From contig CM065802.1 in assembly GCA_033398695.1 (NCBI GenBank), forward strand, positions 203,255,096 to 203,319,095: a stretch of 64,000 nucleotides of DNA, given 5' to 3'. The stretch's first letter is position 1; every line of letters starts with the position of its first letter. Below, in pieces: positions 21,370-31,647 of the stretch. The DNA is from Orobanche coerulescens. Its lineage: Eukaryota > Streptophyta > Magnoliopsida > Lamiales > Orobanchaceae. Made by a program: the position numbers and the translations under genes. The notes under the pieces are model-generated. The model was not told the origin of the DNA. It made no database searches and was given only the letters and a program-made list of their open reading frames with translations.

Positions 21370-21480
21370 ATTGTGTTTGTAGTTATCTTATTACTTTCTG
21401 GTATGTTTGTGCAGTTTCGCCTGACAATCTCCAGTGTCATATGTGCATCGTTATTACTCGACTCAGACGTGGCTTGAAAA
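21370..21480 (+). repeat. Partial duplicate of the MudrA exon start
   Basis: TTGTAGTTATCTTATTACTTTC through GTCATATGTGCATCGTTATTACTCGACTCAGACGTGGCTTGAAA repeats 20450-20555 with small gaps. It shows an internal tandem duplication of about 930 bp that has since lost the rest of the exon. Confidence 0.8.
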
Positions 21481-21639
21481 TTATTTGTTACGAAATTATA
21501 ACTCTTACAAACCAGGATACGAAATATGAATTTCGTAACAGAGTAACATCTAATAATATGAAACTCTTACAAAACAGGATACGAAATATGAATTTCGTAA
21601 CAGAGTAACATCTAATAATGCGTAACTCTTACAAAACAG

Positions 21640-22372
21640 GCCATAGAAATATTGTTTCAAAAATTACTTTCCAATACCATGGGAATGGGTTCCTCGGTGC
21701 TGTGAGCAAATATAGTTCTCGCAATGTGGTCACGATAATTATGGGCGTCCTGTTCTTTTTTCAAGTTTTTGGGCAGTGGGGTACTCGACAGGATCTGCTC
21801 CACATACTTCAATGCATAGAGCCCATATTTTACATTACCTTGTTGGTTGAAAGGATTATTTGTCTTTGGTGGTAAAGTCAACTCCCACTGTGTTAGAATC
21901 GTTTTTTTTATGCGATGATGCTGGAAGTATCCGATTTCCTTCAATATCTGAGGGAGTAGCCTTGCAATGGGTTTGTGATGTGATGATCCTCGAATATCCA
22001 CTGAAATGAATCGTACAACACCAATTTTTGCTTTTTGAGATCCATTAGGAGCGTGCCCCAGTGTTCTTTGTAGTTGCAGATGGCTACCACCTACAAGGCA
22101 TAGTGAGACGAAAATAAATTCGTAACATCAAATCATAACAAACTGATAAGAATTCACAAAATCATAACATGAAATTATGACAACGTGATACGAAATCATA
22201 AATTCGTAACATAGTATCATGACAAAGTGATACGAATTCATACAATCGTAACAGATAAACAGTAATGTTGATACGAAAAAAAATGCAATAGTTTTAGTTT
22301 TACCTTTTCGCAATCGATCCAGTGCTTTATGTTCGGACCCCAATTCGGCAATGTACCCTCAACATGATCACG
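21640..22372 (-). pseudogene. Ulp1-type (C48) cysteine protease domain, catalytically dead
   Basis: On the minus strand an exon near 22372-22304 (NWGPNIKHWIDCEK, donor AAG|GTAAAA) is followed by an intron and an acceptor (CCTTGTAG|GTGG, exon start 22090). The second exon encodes VVAICNYKEHWGTLLMDL with the catalytic-type His-Trp, then LVLYDSF with the Asp. After a one-base frameshift near 22000 comes NPFNQQGNVKYGLYALKYVEQ. In active enzymes this last motif carries Gln and then Asp-Cys-Gly. Here Asp-Cys is Lys-Tyr, so the nucleophile is missing. Active relatives cleave SUMO-like modifiers; this copy should not. It lies on the opposite strand from the DUF1985 part it is usually fused to. Confidence 0.78.
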
Positions 22373-23060
22373 CAGTAACAATTCGTTGTGTTATGAAATC
22401 AACAAATTGTAACACGATAACAAAGCATCACAAATCTTTTCGTTACGAAATCCAGAAATTGTAACACAAAAACAAAATCGTAACAAAAATATTTTGTTAC
22501 GAAATCAACAAATCGTAACATATAAACAAACCCATAAAAACTCGTTTTGGTCCCACTGTCCTACATGATCACACAATTACGAAATCAACAAATCGTAACA
22601 CAACATGATCACGCAGTAACAATTCGTTGTGTTATGAAATCAACAAATCGTAACACGATAACAAAATCATCACAAATCTTTTCGTTACGAAATCCAGAAA
22701 TCGTAACACAAAAACAAAATCGTAACACAAAAACAAAATCGTAACAAAAATGTTTTGTTACGAAATCAACAAATCGTAACATATAAACAAACCCGTAAAA
22801 ACTCGTTTTGATCCCACTGTCCTACATGATCACACAGTTACAAAATCAACAAATCGTAACATAACATGATCATGCTGTAACAATTCGTTGTGTTATGAAA
22901 TCAACAAATCGTAACACGATAACAAAATCGTCACAAATCATTTCATTACGAAATCCAGAAATCGTAACACAAAAACAAAATCGTAACAAAAATGTTTTGT
23001 TCCGAAATCAACAAATTGTAACATATAAACAAACCCGTAAAAACTCATTTTGGTACGAAA
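22361..23060. repeat. Tandem repeat of 241-261 bp units with TTACG/CGTAA motifs
   Basis: Units begin AACATGATCA at 22361, 22602 and 22863, so the first two are 241 and 261 bp and the third is partial. Each unit carries several GAAATCAACAAATCGTAAC and CAAAATCGTAAC stretches. Small ORFs here are by-products of the repeat. Confidence 0.85.
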
Positions 23061-23400
23061 TAAAGGGAATCGCAACACACTAAATTATACGAAAATATAA
23101 ATTCGTAATGAAATTAATAAAATCTTAACAAGTCGTAACACCAAAACAAAAGCATAACCAATCGTTTCGTTACGAAATCCACAAATAATAATAAAATAAT
23201 TACGAAAAAAATAAATCATAACAAAAAAATAAAATCGTAACATAATGCAAAAACAGTACAAAATCGATAAACATAGCCCAATACAAAAACACAACAACAA
23301 TCACAGCAACCAATCCAAAACAACGACGACAACGGAAATAATACCGACAAAATACTAAATAATACCTCAAAATCGAATTCAAGTCAAGTCGCAAAATCGG
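23061..23400. other. MULE spacer with CGTAAC motifs
   Basis: AT-rich, non-coding, with more scattered TTACGAAAT and AATCGTAAC motifs to about 23245, then a short ACAACAACAA-rich stretch leading into the purine-rich region. Confidence 0.6.
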
Positions 23401-23790
23401 AGCAAGAGAGAGGAGATCGCCGGCGAAATCAGAGGAAGAAGAAGAGATGAGAAATCGAAGAACTCCGACGAGAGGAGAACGCCGGCGAAATCGGAGGAAG
23501 AAGAATATATGAGAAAAGAATGAAAAAAAAAAGAGGAGAAAGATGAACAGGAAAAGCGAGATAGAGAGAGAGAGAAATAGAGAGAGAAAAAGAGAAGAGA
23601 GAGAGAGGTGAGGAAAACAAAAGAAAAAGAGAGAGAAGAGAAAAAATGAAGAAACGAGAAGGAAAGAGGGAAAGAGAGAGAAAAGGAGAGAGAAAAAAGA
23701 GAAAAGAGAAAAGAGAAGAGAACAGAAATGAATAAAAAAAATGGAAAAAAGTGAAGAGAAAAGAGAGAGAAGTTGAAAAAAAAAGGAAAA
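23401..23790. repeat. Purine-rich GAGA/GAAA tract near the right MULE end
   Basis: Nearly pure AG on the plus strand. Two 60-bp copies of GAGAGGAGA(T/A)CGCCGGCGAAATC start near 23410 and 23472. It mirrors the CT tracts at the left end: the pyrimidine-rich strand faces inward from each TIR, as expected for a promoter/5' UTR of a minus-strand gene. Long reading frames here are low-complexity artefacts. Confidence 0.7.
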
Positions 23791-23904
23791 GTAAGGGTAA
23801 AATTGTCCCAAAGACCTGAAAATGGCTAGAATTTGACAATATAAAGTTTCTTGACAAATATTGTATTCCACCTAATCAAAGTGGCTATATGGTTGTATTA
23901 CCTC
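23785..23904. repeat. MULE right terminal inverted repeat
   Basis: Reverse complement of the left end in blocks (GGCTATATGG, TGGCTAGAATTTGACAATAT, AAGGGTAAAATTGTCC). It ends CCTC, then the TAATTATAA duplication. Confidence 0.8.
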
Positions 23905-23913
23905 TAATTATAA

Positions 23914-24345
23914 ATAAGTCAATTACATCAAGGTGTAAGGCAAACGGGCAACTTTGCAAGATGCTGCTTTTAGGGCAGCTTGTCCCACAGTGAAACCCCC
24001 ACTCCTCAAGCCCGTTAGAGGAGAAACCCCTGTTAAATCCACACAAGTATTTCAATGGTGTATTGGATGAATTACAAGAAAGTTTTAAGTTACCGAGTAT
24101 CATATTTGCATGTATATTCACTAATAATTACTTTTTTTTTCTGAGCTTTCTCATATATAATAAATAAATAAGGGTATAAATAAAAAAAATAAATGATTAC
24201 TAGATTAACTATTTATTCTATATTTGTGATATATAATTATATGCCCCTATTATTTGGGATGGATAAGGGATGAATATATACATATATGTATAGATAAATA
24301 ACAATCTTAACTACAATGAATGAAGCAAGCATGGGAATTTCTTAC
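23914..24345. other. Unassigned sequence between MULE and SKU5-like fragment
   Basis: The 23920-24060 part is GC-richer (GGCAGCTTGTCCCACAGTGAAAC) but I recognise no family. The rest is AT-rich. It may be intron or flank of the SKU5-like gene that the MULE entered. Confidence 0.4.
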
Positions 24346-24495
24346 AGTGTGATTAGCAGTATACCAATCTCCAATTAAGACAGTGAAATCGTCGGCCGGG
24401 ATATCGGAGGGGACAGGGATGAAGGGCCTGCTTAGTATCTTAATATCTCAACACCAGCAGTAGTCTTGTGGAATGCCAAGGATGGGAAGTAGAAA
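24346..24495 (-). pseudogene. SKU5-like multicopper oxidase exon fragment
   Basis: Minus-strand translation gives FYFPSLAFHKTTAGV. After a frameshift near 24450 comes RPFIPVPSDIPADDFTVLIG then DWYTANHT, ending at a splice donor (ACT|GTAAG). These motifs are characteristic of the first/second cupredoxin region of SKU5-similar and ascorbate-oxidase-like proteins, which are cell-wall or membrane-anchored in plants. Only about 45 codons remain. The piece abuts the inner end of the right inverted arm, the position expected for captured gene sequence. Confidence 0.75.
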
Positions 24496-24515
24496 TAGGA
24501 TCATATTTGATCCTT

Positions 24516-26521
24516 CATTGAGGGACTATGATTAGTCCGACTAAATTGGGATCATCTAGTTATCAAAAAAAAAATATATTAATAGGATGATTTTCATTTA
24601 ACACTCCTCTTAGATTTTCTAGTTACATCTAGGTAGCCATTAGTCCAATAATTTCATATAGGTCCTTCTTTCCATTTTCCCATTCATCAAAGGGTGAAAT
24701 CAGCTCCCAAACATAACCTTATTTTCTCATTTTGAAAAAATATCCCTCGCAGTTTTCCTAATTCAACTTAAGTCATTTATCTTGTTATTTATTGCTTACT
24801 TATATTTTATTTTAATAAATTATTTAAAACATTAAAGAAAATAACCTTTTCTTCTTACTAAGAAATTTTGCCAAACTTGCATCTGTCTGGATAAATTGTG
24901 TCTGCTGCGGTTAAATTTGTGCATGCAGGTAAATTGATCCTGTTGTTTACTTTTTCATCTGAATAAACTGTCTGAATAACAGAAATGACCGATTTACCCC
25001 TGAATATGAATTATAAACTCTTTTATAAATTGTTGTTTATTTTTTAAGCAATATAAATGATATAATCCAAAAATCAAAACATAAATTCATAAAGTACTTA
25101 AAAATCCAATTTCAAACACAAAAAAGTCAAGTTCAATCACAAAGTAGCCAAATTCAAACACAAAGTAGACAAATTTAAATATTATTGGAAAATCAAGTTT
25201 GACTCATCTTCTAAATATATATTATTTAAATTTAAACAAAATATTATACATAAATAATTCAATTTTGTATGTAAGTAATATATAAAATATTTAATACGTA
25301 TATAAATAATATGTATAATTTACAATATATATTTATATATAGAAATATATTTTAAATATATAAGAACATATATAATAAATATTATACATATGAATAAATG
25401 TTAATATAAAAGTAATATATAATATTTATTTATAAATTCATAATATATATGATATTTTGTAGATACAAAAGTTTATTTATACAATAATATATAGTAACAA
25501 ATATTATATATAAATTAATAATGTATATTATTTATATATGAAGAATATATATTACATTCATTTATATTAAGACCTAAATTTTTATATTGTATATATAAAT
25601 GAGTATATATAATGGGAACATAAGAGTCATTTTTTTGTCCTAAATTATTTATATTGTATATATAAATGTGTGGTTTTCAATTAGGGGTAGGGGAGTCATT
25701 TTTTTGTCTTAATGGGGACAACACCCCTTTTCATGCTTAATGAATAAGTCATTTTTGTCTTCCCGAATAAGTCATTAAGCCACAAGTAAACACCTCCAAA
25801 CGTCTGAGCGAATAAGACATTTTATCTATTAAGCTGATTAAGTCACAAGTAAACAGCCCCCAAGTCTCCTGCCAGGAGTTCATACCTCTGGCAACAGTTC
25901 CGATGGAAACTTATTCTTTCATTTTTATAACATAAATAATTAAGTATATATTGATTTATTTGTGTTTATCGAAAACATAATATATGGAAAAATGTAATCC
26001 CTCCATCCGTCAAAAATTTATCCCAGTTTCCTTATTGGGGTGTCCGTCAAAAACTTATCTCAGTTATAAAAGGAAAAATTTCTCTTTTTCTTCTTCTCAA
26101 AAGTGGAACCCTTTCTCCACTAAAATCACTTTATACCAATTTTTCTTAAAACTCGTGTCATTCCAACTTGGACAAGTTATTTGTGGACAGAGGAGGGAGT
26201 ATTGTGTGAACCATAAATATGATCTAGAATTATTGTGTATATTTTTTTAAATTATTATGATATGTTTATAATTATTTAGAGATTAAGTAATTTAAATCCT
26301 TTTATAATAATAGTAAATTGAATATAATTCAGAATATTATGTGTAAATAATATTAAATAATCTCATATATTATAAGATGTTATGTATTCTCAGAATATTG
26401 GGTTTTCTAAATTAGTTCTATTAGAATACTCAATAAATTGAATATTTCATGTACTATAATATTAAAAATTTAGAAAAATTATAATAATATTTTAAAATTT
26501 TGAATATTTTCAGAAGTCCAT
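24516..26521. mobile_element. Right arm of the long inverted repeat
   Basis: Reverse complement of 1-2013, with all landmarks in mirrored order: the ATCATCTAGTTATCAAAAAA inner part, GGGGTAAATCGGTCATTTCT, the AT-rich block and the Stowaway MITE. By eye the two arms differ only by scattered substitutions and small gaps. Whether the arm continues past 26521 cannot be judged because its partner lies outside the window. Confidence 0.9.
25995..26201. mobile_element. Stowaway-like MITE inside the right arm
   Basis: TAATCCCTCCATCCGTC to GAGGAGGGAGTA, the mirrored copy of the MITE at 323-523. Confidence 0.7.
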
Positions 26522-27424
26522 AATACTAGTATATTCCTTATTTGTGTAGGAATATTAAACTTTATACTTATTTACATCAATAATAGTATTTTCCATGATA
26601 TTACGATATTGTAAATTAATTAAACAAATATAAATGATTAAATTCAGTAACTTCTCATTAAAAGTTATGAGAACATAAATAATATATTCCTAGAAGGTAA
26701 TTTGTATACTTTATAACTATGTATTAAAGTTATATTATTAATTTTATATAATAAGGTGCATTAGATTCTATAAGTTATTAAATAAGTAATATTAGAAATT
26801 ATAATTTACTAAAATCCAGAATAAATTTCTGAGTTTTGAAAGTAGTACCCTATATTTCATCGTGACTTTGAGAATTTAATATAGAACTCCAAAATAAAGT
26901 TTGTAAAATAATTATTTACAAAATTACCATATTCCTTTATAAATATTTGAGGTAAATATAAAAGTTTGTTATAAGTTAGGGTCAAATTTATAATTTGCAA
27001 TATAAATATCTAATAATAATGTGTTTGGTCATTTCAAAATTAGTTTGACTTCTGAATTTATATGTAATTAGAAATACTCTACTGCTTCGCTATTGTTCAA
27101 CAAGTACTTCATTTGAGAAGAGGACATCTAACATGAGTGATAGATGTAATAGACCCTATATTCATATTAAGAATAATTTGTGTCCTTTTATGTTATTTTA
27201 CAAAGTATGAGTTATCTTAGCATTTAATCTGTCAAATATTTTCTATAAAATCAGACACTTTAACGATCAAGTACGTTTATAAATATTTTATCAGACATCG
27301 AGTATCTTATCGTTTTAATCATTTTTTTAATCAATTTTACTAAATAAAGCCCCTATTACTTTTAATGTAATAATGTGTGCGTCTGACTTTCTTCTAGTGG
27401 AAAAACATATACAGCCATTCTTTT
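26522..27424. other. Unassigned AT-rich flank
   Basis: Very AT-rich with no reading frame, terminal repeat or RNA gene that I can support. Confidence 0.6.
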
Positions 27425-27530
27425 AGATCGAATGAATTTGAATCGAATCAACCGAATCAATCGAATGGATTCGATCGAATCGAATCGAATCGAATGAATT
27501 GAATGAATGAATCGAATCGAATCAGATTGA
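27425..27530. repeat. (AATCG)n microsatellite
   Basis: Repeated GAATC units (AATCGAATCGAATCG), interrupted by GAATGAATTGAAT variants. Confidence 0.85.
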
Positions 27531-27547
27531 ACTAAAATATATATTAA

Positions 27548-27956
27548 GGGTAAATAATAATAATAAAATAATAGTAAAAATAATAATAATATAATAAAAT
27601 ATAAATGATAAGTTGAGATCTATTTGATAAAAGTAAATTGTAATAATATTAACGATATTAATAACAATAAAGATAATAAATATAATAATAATAATAATAA
27701 TACCACTGATAATAATGGTAAATAATAATAGTAATCAACAACAACAACAACGATAATAATAAATATTATTAATAATAATAGTAAATATTTAGTAATAATA
27801 ACAATAATAATAATTAAAATTAATAATAATAATAATACTAACACTGATAATAATGGTAAATAATAATAATAGTAATCAACAACAACGATAATAGTAAATA
27901 TTATTAGTAATAATAAAAATAATAATAATTAAAATTAATAATAATAATAATAATAT
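27548..27956. repeat. (AAT)n-rich microsatellite block
   Basis: Long imperfect AATAAT tracts with CAACAACAA insets. A segment around TAATACCACTGATAATAATGGTAAATAATAA is repeated (27699 and about 27836). The apparent minus-strand ORFs are products of this repeat. Confidence 0.85.
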
Positions 27957-27965
27957 GAAGAAGAA

Positions 27966-28016
27966 TAACTAAACTGAACTGAACTGAACTGAACTGAATA
28001 AACCTGAACTGAACTG
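27966..28016. repeat. (AACTG)n microsatellite
   Basis: Runs of AACTG, AACTGAACTGAACTG, in two blocks separated by AATAAACCTG. Confidence 0.9.
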
Positions 28017-28740
28017 AAATTGAGGTTGAATAAGTATTGATATAATCTAAGGTAATTACAAGAAATATCACGAAGAATCCTAACACCATCATTACATTTA
28101 TGTTTTAATACAAAGAAAGTCGTAGTTTATTATTCCTACAATCATATTTTTGTCTTTGGACTTGGACTATTGGCTGAAGATAATAGTCCGCCTTCCATAA
28201 TTAACTTTCAATATCCTCACATAACTCTGTTCATTATGCACTTTTTTTTTTAAAAAAAGATGCAATGTAGTTGAATAACCTTAACTATAATATATTAAAA
28301 GAATATAGATTTATCAACTTTTGCTATGTTCGCCCAAGTCTCCGAAATGCACGTCAGAAACGAATTTTTTTATTCGGAATTAGAAAATATTTTTTCACTT
28401 TGATATACAAATTACCAACTATATTGCCTTTTCTAAATATACATTGAATTTTAATATTTTACCTAAAATAATGACTACTAGTACTATGGTTTCCTTTAAA
28501 TCAGTAATACGTGAAATAAAATATCATCCAAATAATGAATGATATTAAAAAGAATTAAAGGTTCAGTACATCGAAATATAAGAAAGAGAATGTAAACTCA
28601 ACGTGTACAATCACCGTAGACATCTGAATAATCACCAACTGCAAAACGATATTTGTATAAATCAGTAAGCAATAACAAAATCAAATAAATGTATATTGCT
28701 ACTTTAGGCATAAAGTGTATTAATATGATAAAATAATACC
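28017..28740. other. Unassigned; probable Helitron 3' region
   Basis: AT-rich non-coding sequence downstream (in minus orientation) of the Helitron helicase tail. A Helitron 3' end should finish with a small hairpin and CTRR; I could not identify one confidently. Confidence 0.4.
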
Positions 28741-28937
28741 TCAAAACTTTGAAAACACCTCATTGTATACAATGTTGGTGATCGTGTCGGTGGGATTGCC
28801 TACCTCATACAATGCTAAACCCTTGAGCCTCTTCCTGCTTGTTACTCTAGAGAATGCAACATAGAGCTGGCCATGTCTGAAAACACACTTTGGAAGGTAG
28901 AGTCCAACATGAGATAAAGACCGTCGCTGACACTTAT
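28741..28937 (-). pseudogene. Helitron helicase C-terminal fragment
   Basis: Encodes LSHVGLYLPKCVFRHGQLYV, then AFSRVTSRKRLKGL and NIVYNEVFSKF. This matches the last motif block of the Pif1-type helicase of plant Helitrons (YLP..VF.HGQLYVA.SRV, ending in VYNEVF). Upstream coding sequence is cut off at 28938 by the LTR element. Only about 65 codons remain, so it is dead. Confidence 0.85.
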
Positions 28938-29719
28938 TGTAACACCCCCAAAACACTCTGGAATATTACAGCGCCGCAGACCTTCTCCATGAGGATCTAC
29001 CAGGCTAAATACAAAAATAATACATCACATTACATGCCGACATGGCTACGTAATGAACCGTTAGACCGATTTGGTCTTGTACACAACATACACATCAAGC
29101 ATACATAACTCTTTCTCACAATTCATACCCACGCAGGGGTTAACATACAACAACATTCCCATAAAACGGGAGAATAACACAACGGAGAGACAAACAACAG
29201 AACTCTACTAAAAACTCAATACTGGTCTTCATGTGATTAGTACCGTCGTCTTCCATCATCCTTCGTAACGATGCTGTGATTCGCTCCCTGGCAACCTGCA
29301 AGTACCTGGAAGCAATACAGACATCCACCCCCCGAATACTCAGGGGTTAGCAAAACTCCACTGTTTTGCTAGTGCAAGTATAAAATACGAATACAAGCTA
29401 TACACAACATACTCCAAGAACATAATAATCCTGAATATACTTCCCGAGATAAATCACTTGATCAAGACAGTTCAAATCATAAAAGGTGGGAAATAAACCC
29501 AAAGTACATCTTACAAGACATTTACGATCTCGGGAGTTTTGAAAACATTTGGGATTTAAGAATTCTCAAGTCTTTCGAAAACACTTAGAGACACAGTCCA
29601 AAAATTATTTTCCAAAATACAATTCCGGTGACAAGGCATGGGGGTCCACGACCCAAATCATGAAGCACGGGGTTCACGACCCAATCATCCATAACAACAT
29701 ATTCCTAAGGATTATTCGC

Positions 29720-30175
29720 GTCCCGTGCTAACAAGCCACGAACCTCATATGCTCCCGCAGAACATACCCGAGTGAATAACCCAATGGGAAACCATACCAA
29801 TTCACATATCACAGTGACAACAGTCACACAATCACAACCATACGTACGTTCATAGTTGTCCCGGCATCGCACTAGCAAGCTACGAACCTCGGAGCCTCCA
29901 CGAGACTTACCCAATTGGACAATCCATGACAAGTACATCACACGATCAATCCACAACCATAAGTTATCCCGACATCGCGCTAACAAGCCACGAACCTCGG
30001 AGTCCCCGCAAGACATATCCGATGGATAACCCCACAACTCATCCCCGGCATCGCGCTAACAATCCACGAACCTCGGAGTCCCCGCAAGACATACCCGATT
30101 GGATAACCCTACGGTCACTCCCGACCCGTAGTAGAAAGTACGGATCCCGGAGATTCAACAATCTTACCCGGAGGC
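29720..30175 (-). repeat. Subrepeats of 80-140 bp spacing in the LTR
   Basis: Four to five diverged copies of a unit around CGCGCTAACAAGCCACGAACCTC...CCCGCAAGACATACCCGA, at about 29724, 29867, 29967, 30048 and (weak) 30127. The unit loosely resembles the CTCGGGAGGGTC repeats in the related LTR at 9184-9410. Confidence 0.75.
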
Positions 30176-31116
30176 ACATCACTTACAACGATCACACAAT
30201 AACAAGCACGTGCAATTTACAAACCACAAGGAACATCGCCACCTCCTTATAAAGGAGTCACAAATCATATCACATGATATCACATTTTCTCATAACAATT
30301 ACACTTATCAATACACAACCCCCGACAATTAATACGGTCTACTATATTCACTAAATATTATTGTAACATCTTCCAACATACGAAACCAACACACATATTC
30401 CGAAAACACATTTGTTTACGAAGCATACGAGTTATATTTTGAAAGACAATATTTATCGAGAACATACCGATCCTTTTAAGGTTCATTTAAACATTCGGAT
30501 AGCACATAAAATCATTCACCAACAATTACGTCTAAGAAACATGAAACGTATGGGCAAGATACTTGCCTCGATACCACGAGCAAGGAAACGACGAACGGAC
30601 ACGGTCAGGTAGCCCTCGAACTTCTAAAAACGACCAAGAACTCGACAACTCCACGAAAAATACGAAAATAATATCACCACGAATCAATAATGCTAAACAG
30701 AATCCGAATCAACCCGAAAAACAACAAGAATCCGAGGGTTTTTTCAAGGAAATCGAGAATCAAGGTCTAGGTGATAAAAATCGATAAATGAGTTACAAAA
30801 TCCGAAGACCACGATCAATACAACAAGAATACCAAGAACAATTCATCAATCTCGGACAAAAACAACGAATCACGAAGAAACCCCCCCCAAAAAAATACAC
30901 AACTAGGGTTCTACAGAAGAAATACCTCGATCCGGCGAAGAACAAGGATTCGGTAATGATATAATCGAAACGCATCTTCTAAAACGCCTTGGAATTAATT
31001 AGAACCGGCCAATAACTCCTCCCCTCAATCACTCCCGTCCGCAGCCGCCACCAAGTGAAGAAAACGCAAGCAAATGAGGTCTGTCCGAAGCCCAGGCCTA
31101 TGTATGGCCGACAGTG

Positions 31117-31430
31117 TTACGGCCCTAACCGGCAGTGCCTTACAGCCGTAACTCGGTCAACTTCCTTTACATACGTAACGGTTGCTGCCTTACGTACGTA
31201 ACGAGCATGCCTTAAGGCCATACTCGACCCGGCCTTACGGCCGTAACCAGGTCCCCAGGGCTACTGCCTGAAATCTGCCGACGCATTACGGCCGTAACCG
31301 GCCAATGCCTTGCGGCTGTAACGAAGCCTTACGGCCGTAACAGGTTAACCCTTACAGCCGTAAACGAGTCCTCCCAGGCCAGCGTGTGCGGGAGTCTTAC
31401 AGCCGTAATCGGCCAGGCCTTATGGCCGTA
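31117..31430. repeat. Mixed TTACGGCCGTAA / TTACGTACGTAA palindrome array
   Basis: At least ten palindromes, mostly TTACGGCCGTAA with single-base variants (TTACAGCCGTAA, TTGCGGCTGTAA, TTATGGCCGTAA). It also holds one TTACGTACGTAA (about 31190) and an ACATACGTAA relative (about 31168). Both core types therefore coexist in one LTR. Confidence 0.88.
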
Positions 31431-31647
31431 ACTCGATCCCAGCAGCCAACACCCGACCATCCGACTCGATACTCGACGACGTCTCGATCACGCAAACACA
31501 CTGACTAAGATCCGAAACAATAACGAACAGGCTACGAAACTCAACGTACCACAATGCAAGCACACTATTCCAAAGACGCGGACGACAAAAATCCGCTCGA
31601 CCGAAGAAAAATTCAACGAAACCGGAACGAAGATCTCGGGTATTACA

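Larger units (their letters stand above)
18470..21640. repeat. Dispersed TTACGAA...TTCGTAA palindromes (MULE introns and spacers)
   Basis: Outside the exons this region is saturated with paired half-sites GTTACGAA and TTCGTAAC, usually separated by 5-15 AT-rich bases. A perfect 22-bp example, TTACGAAATT-TG-AATTTCGTAA, lies at 18779-18800; others are at about 18633, 18723, 18815, 20160, 20402, 21284 and 21338. Recognisable exons are largely free of them. The pattern resumes at 22100-23260. Confidence 0.85.
17580..23904. mobile_element. MULE carrying DUF1985, MudrA C-terminal and Ulp1-like sequences
   Basis: The 6.3-kb element is bounded by a perfect 9-bp target duplication TAATTATAA (17571-17579 and 23905-23913), the size made by Mutator-like transposases. 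Both ends begin GAG and share an inverted region of about 110 bp (CCATATAG, ATATTGTCAAATTCTAGCCA, a TTTACCC/TTGCCC run). Inside are a plus-strand gene start, a degenerate DUF1985 domain, the C-terminus of a MudrA-type transposase, and on the minus strand a Ulp1-type protease domain. DUF1985/Ulp1 cargo is known from KI-type MULEs of other plants. All coding parts look broken. Confidence 0.88.
28938..31647 (-). repeat. 3' LTR of the truncated gypsy element
   Basis: Minus orientation: starts TGTAATACCCGAG at 31647 and ends GGGGGTGTTACA at 28938, 2710 bp. It contains the palindrome array 31117-31430 and a subrepeat block at 29720-30175. No strong TATA box is evident; CATACATAGG near 31097 is a weak candidate. 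Confidence 0.85.

Noticed and set aside
18779..23245. TTACGAA/TTCGTAA motifs as intrinsic terminators or telomeric repeats
   Set aside because: No GC-rich stems followed by T runs as a rule, and the unit is not TTTAGGG-like; dispersed and in both orientations.
23200..23871. 223-codon minus-strand frame, Ser/Phe/Leu-rich
   Set aside because: It is the translation of an AG-rich low-complexity tract; overlapping frames give equally long products.
27620..28092. Hydrophobic minus-strand frames that resemble membrane proteins
   Set aside because: They come from AAT/AAC microsatellites (poly Leu/Ile/Val) and have no other support.
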